From: Garcia nutans
Taxonomy: Eukaryota; Streptophyta; Magnoliopsida; Malpighiales; Euphorbiaceae
Direction of reading: 5' to 3'
Assembly (NCBI GenBank): GCA_947685225.1
Contig: CANTUV010000032.1
Span: forward strand, 21,955,501-22,019,500
Length of the DNA stretch: 64,000 nucleotides
The position numbers were made by a program, and so were the translations under genes. Shown here in pieces: positions 33,269-43,895 of the stretch. The stretch's first letter is position 1; each line of letters opens with the position of its first letter. Under the pieces are notes generated by a model. It did no database searches and had not been told where the DNA came from. It worked only from the letters and a program-made list of their open reading frames with translations.

Positions 33269-34696
33269 TGATAAGTGTATAGTTGATGATATTTTTGCCC
33301 CTATTTCTTAGTATATTTATTGTCAAATTGAGTTTAGTTTGTTTATTCAATTGTTTATTAGGTTTGATTCCAGGAACCTTTTACCCATTGAGACCTTATG
33401 GTTATTTAGGCTAGAATCACGGATGAAAGATAAGGAAAAGAGTTGTTTTAGGCAAATTCTTCAAGTGACAAGCCAAATGACATGGGCGTATCAATGGTCG
33501 TGTCATTCAACTACTTTATGGAAGCTTCGACATGCCCAGGGACATAGACATGTCGCTAGCCGTGCCATTGATTCTGCCTTACAGAAGCTGTGACACGTTT
33601 AAGGACATGGATGTGTTACTGACCGTATCCTTAACCCAACATTATAGTGGCCATGACATGCCCAAGGACATGGACGTGTCACTACCCATGTCATCAACGG
33701 TAAAAAACATCATCATTAACACGCCCGGAGACATGACCGTGTCACTGGGCATGTCAGGCTAAATCTCTGGGCTATAAAAGCTGAAATGAAATGCAAATTA
33801 GGAATCCAATTTTTATCACTTGGAGCTGACTTCCTTAGAAAGAAAAAGAGTTTGGCAGCTGAGATTGAAGGTGAAGATTCAAGTTAAACAAGATTTAAAT
33901 CAAGAATCAAAGATTGAAGTGAAGAAACACAAATCATTCATTATGGATTGTTTGAATTCTTTTACTTATTTCTTTTGTTCTGGTTTTCTGGTTATGAATA
34001 TGAACTAAATCATCTCTATTTAGATATTGATGAACCCTAGCTTTATTGTATGGATTGAATAGTTCTTATTAAATTAAATCATTTAATTGAGTTATTTTAT
34101 CCTTTTGATTCTTAATTTCTTATTTTCAATTGATAATAGCATGCTTATTGATTGGTTGCAATTTTCATATTATTGATTTGAGAAAGCTTGATATGAACAT
34201 AATTCTCATTAGGATTAAGGGTTGACTGGAGTGTTAGAGATAGACTTACAAGATCCTTTGGTTTATAATTCCTTATTCGTATTGCAAGATCTATTTAATT
34301 ATGTTTGAGAAAAGATTCCAGCATTTTACTTAGTGATTAGGGATTAATTCACTTGAGGGAAGTTTTAGTTTAATTGAAAGGAATGCCAATTCAGCTCTAT
34401 TATTTATTTTAATTAAATTGATATTCATAAATATTTTTATGGTAAGGGGGATTCAATATCTGGATAGTATTTTCATCATCAACTCTTTTTGCACAATATT
34501 CAAATTTTCTTTACTTTAATTTATTAACTCATTTTTTATTTTAATCATCGCAAAAACTATTGAATTGCTAAACAACAATTGAGATTTGCACTAGTAATTG
34601 ACCTTGTCCCCTGTGGAATGATATCTTACTTACTACTTTATTACTTGCACGACCCGTGCACTTGCGGTAATATTACAATAATATAAATTTGCCACC
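33269..34696 (+). mobile_element. 5' LTR of element D
   Basis: From TGATAAGTGTATAGTTGATG to about GCCACCA, a few bases before the primer site. About 1.43 kb. The start is chosen from the TGATAAG opening common in this lineage; there is no second LTR in the window to confirm the ends. It contains a palindrome array at 33480-33770. Confidence 0.65.
33480..33770. repeat. Decayed palindrome array in element D LTR
   Basis: Repeated phrases of the type GACATGCCCAGGGACAT, GACGTGTCACTACCC and ATGACCGTGTCACTGGGC, i.e. GACACG..CC and GG..CGTGTC arms in which many CpGs have become TpG or CpA. Similar in design to the C LTR array but not the same sequence. Confidence 0.7.
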
Positions 34697-34703
34697 AAGT
34701 TTT

Positions 34704-34721
34704 TGGCACCATTGCCATGGA
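34704..34721 (+). other. Primer binding site of element D, mutated tRNA-Asp type
   Basis: TGGCACCATTGCCATGGA. Compared with the intact site of element C it has four changes, three of them G to A at CpG positions. Confidence 0.8.
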
Positions 34722-34905
34722 GCAACAATTTTCAATATTAGTAATATAATCAAGACTGTTGATTTAGTTTTTATTTTTATTTGTTTTAACATTGGTTCTT
34801 ACTTGTTGACTGTCATTTTAGATACTTCTTCCCATTTATAACCCGAGCTAGTTCCTTCCAATTACTTGAATCAGAGGAAGAGCTAGAGAGAACATTGAGG
34901 AGAAA

Positions 34906-36420
34906 ATGGAAGGAAGAAGGGAATCAGTTCTGGTAGAAACAGAAACAAACTTGGAAGATTCAATATCAGAAGAAGAACTTGAAGCGATGGAAAGAAATGA
35001 GCCAAGAACAATGCAGGAATATGCTAAGCCCACTCTCGATGGGGCTAATTCTAGCATACAGAGGCCGACAGTTGCTATGAACAAATTTGAAATAAAGGCA
35101 AATGTAATTCAAATGGTGAAACAGACTTGCTAGTTTGATGGGTTCCTAGATGAAGATCCTAATGCACATCTTGAGAATTTTTTGGAGATATGTGACATAT
35201 TCAAGATAAATAATATTTCAGATGATGCAATTAAGTTGAGGTTGTTCCCATTTTCACTCAGAGACAGACTGAAGAAATGGCTAAAATCTTTTCCCCCAAG
35301 CACTTTCACCACATGGGGTCAGTTGTCAGAGAAGTTCTTAGAAAAATACTTTCCCCTATCCAAGACCGCCAAGTTGAGGAATGATATCTCATCTTTTCTT
35401 AAGCAAGATGGCGGGACCCTTCATGATGCTTTGGAGGTGTTTAAAGATTTATTGAGAAGGTGTCATCATCATGGGCTTCCCTTATGGCTTCAGATTCAAA
35501 CTTTTTACAATGGATTGAATTATGCAAGCAAACAATCCATTAATACAGCAGTTGGGGGTACCATAAATAATAAGATATCTAAACAAGCAAGGGATTTGAT
35601 TAAAGATATGGCCCTTACCAATTATCAGTGGCAAACTCCAAGGGAACAAGAAAAACTGAGAGTCACTGGTTCACATCAATTGGATCTTATGGTGGCTTTG
35701 ACAGAACAATTAGAAGCCATGAATAAAAAGATTGATTCTTTAGCCTCATCTTTGGGGAAATCAATGCAGGTAATATCTTGTGACTAGTATGGGGGTGGAC
35801 ATCAAGGCCAGGATTGCCAAAATTGTAATTTGTTTGCTAGACAGGAACTGGTGGATTATGTTGGGAATATGCCAAGGCAACAGCAGAACAACCCCTATAG
35901 CAACACATATAATCTGGGGTGGAGAAATCATCCAAATTTCTCCTGGTGTAATCAGAACAATTCAAGACCTCCCCTTGGATTTTAACAGCCTCAACACCAA
36001 CAAGTTGCCCCTCCTAGAAAGAACAATTTGGAAGACATGATGGAGAAGTTCATAGCAGCTTCGAAAATTAGATTTCAATCAACGGAAACCATCCTTAGAA
36101 ATTATCAAGCTTCTATTCACAATTTGGAAAATCAAATGGGGAAAATTGCTAAGTTGCTCTGTGAAAGACTAAAAGGGAGTTTATCTAACAATATTGAGGC
36201 AAACCAAAAGGAGCAGCTAAAGGCAATCACTCTAAGGAGTGAAAGGAAACTTAAGGGCGATGTGGTTGAGAGAAGAGAAGAAGTGATTGAGGAAGAGGTT
36301 GAAGCACAAGAAAAAGAAAAAGAAGATGATCCTACTGTCACTTCAGGAGAGAAGGTTGCAGTAGAAAATGAGAAAGGGAATCAACCACAAGAGCTCAATC
36401 CAATAATGAAGGAATACCGA
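34906..36420 (+). pseudogene. Gag of element D (Athila)
   Basis: Starts MEGRRESVLVETETNLEDS. A stop at 35131 replaces a family Q before FDGFLDEDPNAHLENFLEIC, the start of the gag core, which continues through KLRLFPFSLRDRLKKWLKS, FLEKYFPLSKTAKLR and FYNGLNYASK. A degraded zinc-knuckle segment (GGGHQGQDCQNC) follows at about 35787. Then come LEDMMEKFIAAS and the coiled-coil-like IHNLENQMGKIAKLL, and QLKAITLRSERKL that leads toward protease. Further stops lie at 35785 and 35983. Gag would form the cytoplasmic particle. Confidence 0.85.
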
Positions 36421-37230
36421 CCTCGAGTGTCATACCCAGCAAGATTTTACAAGGACAAGATGGATGCTCAATTCGGTAAGTTTCTTGAACTCTTTAAACA
36501 ACTGCACATTAATATTCCATTCGTTGAAGTTTTATCTCAAATGCCCAAATATACTAAATTTTTGAAAGATCTCCTTTCTAATAAAAGGAAACTTGAGGAA
36601 GTATCATTGGTGCATTTGTCGAAAAAGTGTTCAGAAATTTTGCAAAAGAGGTTACCTAAGAAGTTAAAAGATCCAGGTAGATTTACTATTCTATGTTTGA
36701 TAGGTAATCTTGAAGTTAAAAGTGCATTAGCTGATTTGGGAGCTAGCATAAGTGTTATGCCCTACAAGATGTTTAAAGAATTAGGTATTGGAGAACCTAA
36801 ACTAACACTCATGACCATTCAACTTGCTGATAAGTCAGTAGTCTACCCTTGTGGTATTATAGAGGATGTGCTGGTAAAATTCAGGGATTTTATTTTCTTT
36901 AATGACTATATTGTTATCGATATAGATGAGGATACAGATGTTTTGTTTATCCTTGGTAGGCCATTTTTTAATACAGCCCGTGCCCTTATCGATGTCTATG
37001 ATGCCATGAAGAACCCACTTACACTCAATGAGGTGGATTCATGCAATAATATCATTGAGCATGAAACCTTAAATTGTGTTATTAATGTTGTTTCCAAGGA
37101 TCCCCTTGAGTTGTGTTTAATGCAGGATAATGTTGAGGATCAAAAAGTAATGGAGCAACTTGCTTATCTTAAAACAAGCAAATCATTCAAGTGTTGGGTA
37201 TATGAAACCATTGAGATGCCAAAAGAATAG
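36421..37230 (+). pseudogene. Aspartic protease region of element D
   Basis: In frame with the gag tail (ORF 36028-37230). Contains VEVLSQMPKYTKFLKDLLSN, the usual Athila pre-protease segment, then LADLGASISVMPYKMF (near 36728) where D-x-G becomes DLGAS as in other Athila copies, then LADKSVVYPCGIIEDVLVK and VLFILGRPFFNTARALIDV, the conserved strand and flap. It processes Gag-Pol. This is the longest open frame of the element (400 codons), ending at a stop at 37228. Confidence 0.85.
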
Positions 37231-38375
37231 AAGCCACAACCATCTGTGATTGATCCACCCAATTTGAAACTCAAGTGCCTTCCAGATAATCTTGAGTATG
37301 GATTCCTGGCAGAGAAAAATAAATTGCCCGTCATTCTGAGTCCTACCTATCTTCTGAGCAGAAGGTAAAGCTTATCGAGGTGTTATAAAAGCATAAGAAA
37401 GTTATAGCTTGGAAGATAGCAGACATCAAGGGTATCAGTCTATCCTATTGCACTCATAAGATACTGATGGAGGATGAATTCAAGCCAGTAGTACAACCAC
37501 AATGAAGACTAAACCCAAAGATTAAAGATGTAGTGAAAGTTGAAGTGATCAAACTACTTGATGTGCGAATTATATATTCGATTTTAAATAGCTCTTGGGT
37601 GAGCTCGGTTCAAGTAGTACCAAAGAAAGGAGGGATGACAGTGGTTCCTAATGAAAACAATGAGCCAACTCTAATAAGAACAGTTACTGGTTGGAGGGTT
37701 TGCATCGATTACCAGAAGTTGAATGATGCAACAAGGAAGGACCATCCTTTGCCCTTCATTGATAAGATGTTGGAGAGGCTATCCAGGCATGAATATTATT
37801 ACTTTTTGGATGGTCTTTCAGGCCACTTCTAAATTCCTACTGCCCTAGAAGATCAAGAGAAAACTATATTCACCTGTCCATATGGGACATTCACATATCG
37901 AAGAATGCCATTCAGACTATGCAATGCACCTGCAACTTTTCAACGGTGCATGGTGGCAATCTTTGATGAGCTTATTGAGGATATTATAGAGGTATTCATG
38001 GATGATTTCTTAGTTTATGGCAGCTCATTCAAAGGATGTTTGGAAAACCTTGAGAGGGCCTTGATAAGATATGAGGAAACAAACCTAGTGCTTAATTAGG
38101 AAAATTGTCATTTCATGGTTCAAAAGGGAATCGTGTTGGGACATAAGATTTCAAGCAAAGGTATTGAGGTGGACCGGGCTAAGGTGGAAACCATTGAGAA
38201 ACTACCACTACCCACATCAGTTAAGGCCATCAGAAGTTTTTTAGGACATGCGGGCTTCTATCAGAGGTTCATGCAAGATTTTTCTAAGATAGTTCACCCT
38301 CTAACAAGACTCCTTGAGAAGGATGTTGATTTTTGTGTTTCACAAGGAATGTTTAAGAGCTTTCACAACTCTTAA
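37231..38375 (+). pseudogene. Reverse transcriptase of element D
   Basis: Palm and fingers motifs spread over three frames: SSWVSSVQVVPKKGGMTVV, WRVCIDYQKLNDATRKDH, YYFLDGLSGHF, TFTYRRMPFRLCNAPATFQR, and the catalytic FMDDF at 37995-38009 (FxDD form). These are followed by KGIVLGHKISSKGIEVD and VKAIRSFLGHAGFYQRFM. Stops occur at about 37503, 37831 and 38097, at positions normally R, Q and W. The connection domain continues to LTRLLEKDVDF. It copies element RNA to DNA. Confidence 0.9.
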
Positions 38376-38870
38376 GGAGAAATTGACCCATGCTCCAATC
38401 ATGGTGGCTTCCAATTGAAATTTACCATTTGAACTAATGTGTGATGTGAGTGATTTTATAGTGGGGGCAGTTCTGGGTCAATGCAAGGAAAAGTATTTTT
38501 CAACCCATCCATTATGCAAGCAAGACTCTGAACACAACTTAGGCCAATTACACAACTACAGAGAAAGAACTTCTAGCTATGGTTTTTGCTTTTGACAAGT
38601 TTGGATCATATCTAATCTTGTCAAAAGTGATTGTTTTTATAGACCGCTCAGCTTTGAGGTATTTATTTGCAAAAACTAATGCAAAGCCTAGGCTAATTCG
38701 TTGGGTTTTGTTATTTGTAGGAATTTGATTTGAAGATTCAAGATAAAAATGGAGCTAAAAATCTAGCAACAGATCACCTTTCTCGGTTGGAGAATCCATC
38801 CTTGGAGAGGTTTAAAGAAGGGTACATAGATAATCATTTCCCCGATGAGCAGCCTTATGCCTTGGTAAGT
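38376..38870 (+). pseudogene. RNase H of element D
   Basis: ELMCDVSDFIVGAVLGQ carries the first catalytic D region; later an ATDHLSRLENPSLERF segment marks the end of the domain before integrase. Several frame changes occur between them. It degrades RNA in RNA-DNA hybrids. Confidence 0.75.
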
Positions 38871-40080
38871 GAGGTAAGTAGTTCAAACATTGAAATGCCT
38901 TAGTTTGTAGATTTTGCTAATTACCTGGTTGTTAGGGAACTCCTTAAAGATATGACTTATCAAGAAAAGAAGAAATCCTTTTCTAACTTAAAATATTACT
39001 TTTGGGAGGATACTTTCTTGTTTAGGCTGTGTAAAGACCACATGATCTGGCGTGGCGTGGCATGGCATGGCCTGAAATGATAAATATTCTCTATCATTGT
39101 CATGTCGGACCAACTGGTGGTTATATGAGAGCCAATAGGACTGCTCAAAAGGTATTATAATCAAGATTTTATTGGCCCACTTTGTTTAAGGATAGCTATG
39201 ACTTTGTGAAATGTTATGATCATTGTCAAAGAACTAGAAACATCTCATCTCATGATGAGATGCCCCAAAATGGAATTCTAGTGTGTGAAGTCTTTGATGT
39301 ATGGGCATCAACTTTATGGGACCGTTTCCTAGTTCCTTTGATAACAAATATATTCTCGTAGCTATAGACTTTGTCTCTAAATGTCCTAAAGCCCAAACCT
39401 TAGCAATGAATGATGCTAGGGTAGTGATAGAAGTTTTTGAAAAAATTGTTTTCTCGATTTGGTAAGACGAAAGCGATCATAAGTGATAGGGGTACTCACT
39501 TTTGTAATGCTCAGCTTGAGAAAGTTTTCAAAAGGCTAGGCATTACACATAGGTTTTCTACTCCTTACCACCCCCCAAACTAGTGGCCAGGTTGAGAACA
39601 TAAATAGGGAAATAAAAAGAATTCTTGAAAAAAATATAAAGCAATCCCAAAAGGATTGGTCCAAGAAATTGGACAATGCTCTATGGACTTTTAGGACTGC
39701 ATTGAAAATTCCTTTGGGTACTATGCCATTTAGGCTAATATATGGAAAGGCTTGTTATTTACCTATAGAAATTGGACATAATGCTTATTGGGCTATAAAA
39801 CAGATTAACCTTGATCTAGCTAGTGCAAGTGAAAGGAGGAAATTGCAGATTAATAAGTTGGATGAATGGAGATTACAGGCTTATGATAAAGCAAGGATGG
39901 ATAAGGAGTGGCCTAAAAGATGGAATGATGCTCGCATTAAGGAATGGAAAGAGTTTCAAGCTAGAGATTAGGTATTACTATACAATTCAAGGCTTCGGCT
40001 TTTTCCACATAAGTTAAAATCAAGATGGTCTAGTCCATTTACAGTCAAAGAAGTTTTTCCCTATGGGACGATCTAAATTA
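38871..40080 (+). pseudogene. Integrase of element D (Athila)
   Basis: Zinc finger HCHVGPTGGYMRANRTAQK and CYDHCQRTRNISSHDEMPQN. The core has the second catalytic D in AIISDRGTHFCNAQLEKVF and a damaged FSTPYHPPN block; the third acidic site lies in a shifted frame. It then has DNALWTFRTALKIPLGTMPF, YGKACYLPIEIGHNAYWAIK and the RMDKEWPKRWNDARIKEW tail (ORF 39669-39971) typical of Athila. Frameshifts near 39150, 39350, 39470 and 39590. Confidence 0.85.
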
Positions 40081-40959
40081 CTCATCCAAAAAAGAGGATT
40101 TTAAGGTGAATGGGTAAAGCCTCAAACTGTATTTAGAGGGAGAATTGAAGGAGTTAAAGGAGGTTTTATACCTCTAAGACTAGGTGAAATTTCCCCCTGA
40201 ACGTCCAACTAATACAACGTTAAAGAAGTGCTGGCTAGGAGACAACCCACCATTTTATTTATTTTTAATATTTATTTCTTTAATTTTTTTCATGTTTTTA
40301 GTTTTTTTCATTAGTTTTTAATTCTTCTATCATTGGTTGGTGGTGTGTTGTTTTGAGTTCACTTGAATATGTAGAGGGAATTTTTCTTTTGAGGGGCAAC
40401 TTTAGCTTGATTTAGAGACACGCCATGTCACTGGGCTTGTCATTCATTTTCAAAGACCGTAGCTGTAACATGCCCAGTGACACATCCATGTCACTGGACG
40501 TGTCATTTAATGGCACCATAGTAGCTAAAACACACCCAGGGACATGCTTGTGTCCCTGGTCATGTCAATTTGGTTTAATTTATGAGCTCGGTTCAAGTAG
40601 TCCATGTCACTGGATGTGTCGTTTAATCTGAGTCACAGTAGTGAGAACACGCCCACAAACACGGCCATGTCACTGGACGTGTCATTTGATCTGAGTTGCA
40701 GTAGCTGTGACACGACCATCGACACTCCCGTGTTTGTAGGCATGTCGATGTGTTTTAAAAGCGAGTCCAAGTTTATTTTAAACAGTTTTTCTCTCTTCTC
40801 TTGCCCTCCTTGTTGATTTTCTCTAAAATTCTCACATTCTCACACTCAAAATCACACACCTAATCAGTTTAGAGGGGATTTTGATTCCCATTTCAAGATT
40901 TGGAGAGGATTTCATTGCATTTTGTTCAATTTTCTCACATCCTTCACTCCTAATTTCAG
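40081..40959 (+). repeat. Post-pol spacer of element D with palindrome array (40410-40750)
   Basis: The first part is the usual Athila pol tail (GTGCTGGCTAGGAGACAACCCACC at 40229-40252, broken up here by counting from GTGCTGG). Then 40410-40750 contains repeated arms such as CATGTCACTGG, ACGTGTCATTTAAT, ACACGCCCAC and ACACGACCATCGACAC, resembling the array in the LTR of the same element but outside it. Small ORFs over this array are not genes. Confidence 0.65.
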
Positions 40960-41499
40960 GTATGTACCCTAACTTTTGCATTTTTTTTATCTTGTTTTCT
41001 TGAAATTACTTCGGGATTTCTTGCAAATTTAAGGAATTTCTAGGGATTTAAAGTTTTAACCCTAGTTTTGAGGATGTGCTGTGATTTACTCATTATGCTT
41101 TTCGGGATTCTATGTCTAGGTTTGAGTTGAAAATATTTGTGCACTATTTATTGTTTGTTTATACACCCATCTTGAAATTTCTTTATTTTAATATGTTGGG
41201 CTATGGAGACATATAGAATTGGAGTGATGCATGTTATGGAGACACTATTTAATGTGTGGATTTAAACAATTTCACTTGTATAGAATTGTTTTATCGCTCT
41301 TGTTAGTTTATTTTCATTGCTTTTGTTGTTTAAATGCATTGCTATTATTGGTTTAATTGTGTTGGTGTACTTGGTATCATTTTCTTGGATTATGTGTTGT
41401 GCTCTATTGTTATAATGCCGGTATTTTGGTAACCCTATATCCAATGTCGGTGTTTTGGAATTATTATTATTTTTGAGGATGTTCTTATTTATTTTACAG
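40960..41499 (+). other. Candidate leader intron before Athila ORF1
   Basis: Strong donor context CAG-GTATGTA at 40957-40966 and acceptor TTATTTTACAG at 41489-41499, just before the ATG at 41503. Splicing would bring an upstream leader next to ORF1. Inference from splice consensus only. Confidence 0.4.
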
Positions 41500-41502
41500 A
41501 TA

Positions 41503-41940
41503 ATGGGTCCTTGAAAACAATTGCCATCCAAGTTACCAACCAAACAGGCTAGAGGTGAAGGAAGCTCAAGCCAACCCGCTACACACCCAACTTCTAAATT
41601 CATGGCAAGCCACAAGTGCCTTCGATTCTCAAATCTGGAGGAACAGAAATAGTTTGAACTATTAGGAAACAAGGATTGGTCTCCGGCCAGGATTGTAGAT
41701 TGAAGTTCTATGGAACAGGCTCAGATTACGGATGAGATTCGAGACTTGATAAATCAACTGGGATGGGAACAACTATTTTCCATCAATGAGCCTTCTTATA
41801 GGGAGCTGACACTGGAATTTTACTGCATTTTTCAGTTCAACAAGACAAGATCTCAATTACCGAGCCAACAATGAATTTTTGATTGGGAGGGTAGAGATTT
41901 GAAATGAGTATCAATAACCTAGGTGTGCATTTAGGGCTAT
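41503..41940 (+). pseudogene. Athila ORF1 (env-position protein) of element D, 5' part
   Basis: After ATG: PTKQARGEGSSSQPATHPTS, FMASHKCLRFSNLEEQK, then LINQLGWEQLFSI and YRELTLEFYCIFQFNKTRS, the hallmark of the Athila ORF1 family (PF03078 type, 'putative plant transposon protein'). Stops at 41512, about 41651 and 41700, among others. Function is unknown; the position is that of env in infectious relatives. It is cut at 41940 by element E. Confidence 0.7.
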
Positions 41941-42266
41941 TGTAATATCCCAAACTATACCCTAAAAGTTTTGGAATTACTGTTATATTTGGAGTTAATG
42001 TATATGTTTAATGGAAGTAAAAAGGGGAAATATTATAAGATGATATATATATAAGGAAATATGGGAATATAAATACCATATAAAAGATATATACATATAC
42101 ATCACATATACATGGGATATAAAGTGGTGTAGGGAAAGTGAGTTATGTATATATTTTTATAATTAATTAATTAATAATTATGGTGATAAGGACAAAAAGA
42201 AAAAGAGAAAAGAAAGTCAAAGGTTGGAAGAGAGTGTGTGGTGGAGATTTATTGTTTTTATTATTA

Positions 42267-42309
<43 letters not shown>

Positions 42310-43895
42310 TTGAAATAAGAATAAGAAGAGAAGAAAAGGAAAAAAAAAACGTGTTCTTCTTCTTCTTCTTCTTTTTGGCCGAGAGAGAGAGAGAGAGAAG
42401 CTAGAGAGAGAAGGAGGTGATTTTGCTTTTATTTACACCAAATACTTAAGGATTTCAAGTGGATAGTAAAGATTTGGCTAAAAATCCAAGTAAGTTCTCT
42501 TTCTTGATTTCTTTGGTTTATTTGAAGTTGTATGAAGGTTTGATTGTTGATAATTGAAATTAGGGTTGTATTATTGTAGTATGTTGGAGTATGTTTGATT
42601 TAATTAGGTTGGTGTTGGTGATTGAAGAGCAAGAGTTATGTTTAGTGGAATTTCTTTTCTGTTTTACAATTAGTAAAGGCTGTGACTTGTATGATTTTTA
42701 ATTAATTATTGAAAAATGTTCTTGAAGTGAATTTTTGATATGTTGTACCTCTATGAGTCTAGAATGACTGAAAAATATGTTGATTCGATTTTGGAATGGT
42801 TATGAGTTTAGAAAAATTATTTTTAGTAGAACTGTTCCAGCAGGTACCTTAACTGAGACAGCTATATTTCGGGATTTTTAATAAAATGTAGAAAAATTAT
42901 ATTCAATTTAATTTTGGATATGTTGTTGCTTAATGAGTCTAGTATTTGAGAAAAATAATTTGGAACCATGTTGATTGAATTTAATTTATGGAATTCACAA
43001 AGTTTAGAACTGCTGCCAGGATGCAGGGCAATTGGGGCAGTCTGTTTGGGTGAACTATTTGACCAAGATTTTGTGTTCAGTTTGATCTGAAATTTTAAAG
43101 GAATGATTTTAAGATGTAAAATTAAGTTCTGTAAAAATTTTAGAGTTTTTAGTCAAGTATATTATTTTATACAAATTTTCAAAATAAGGATAAAATTTAG
43201 TCTAAAACCAGAATTTACTATTCATATGGTCATTTTGCTAATATTCCTTTTGGATTAGGTTGTGAAGAGGTTGAATTGCCCTAATCTAAGTGTTGAGGAT
43301 TCTTGGAAGAGTAGGTGTATAGAGTGGTGTAAGTTGGTTTTAAGGTAAGTACAAAGTTTATATGATTGCACTTATTTACATGAATTAAGACTTAACACAT
43401 TTGTTTGTAAATGTGTTAAGTGAATTACTATATTGTCAATATAATTTGATTAAGGTTATGATTGGATGATGTGAAAGATATGAAGATCATTCAAATAGGT
43501 AAGTACAATGCAATTTGTTATGATAAATATTGTAATGATGAATTGTGCTAATGTGTTTTGAGAAATGATGAAATGTATTGTAATTGTGGTTGGTAATAAT
43601 GATTGAAATGAAATAAATAGACATGTTGATTATATGATGATGAATTTAAGATATATGCTCAATATAATTGTTTATGTATACTTGAATGATGAAGTGCTAT
43701 AACGTGAATTGAAATATGATAAGAGGTGAAGCCATTGAGATTGGCTATGATGAATCAAATGAGATGTGAAGCCATTGTGTTGGCTACGAGAATGTAAATG
43801 AATTATAATTGAGGCATGGTTGCCTGTTTTGAAAATGAAATGAATTGAGAAAGAAATGTACAAAGATATAAATGAAAAGAGTTGTGTCTAATATG
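41941..43895 (+). mobile_element. 5' LTR of element E, first part
   Basis: TGTAATATCCCAAACTATAC to ATATG, the target site of F. It contains a (TTA)n run (42259-42300), (GA)9 at 42381-42398 and a perfect 12-bp hairpin (43391-43420, arms CTTAACACATTT and AAATGTGTTAAG). It matches 58527-60515 with about nine substitutions by my count, apart from microsatellites. Confidence 0.9.

Noticed and set aside
34848..35312. Minus-strand ORFs opposite gag of D
   Set aside because: Shadows of the plus-strand gag frame.
33269..41940. Endogenous pararetrovirus (caulimovirid)
   Set aside because: LTR, tRNA-Asp primer site, integrase and Athila ORF1 are present; movement-protein motifs are not.
42180..42404. 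Leucine-rich ORF over the TTA repeat (and its Y-rich partner at 58824)
   Set aside because: Translation of microsatellites inside the E LTRs.
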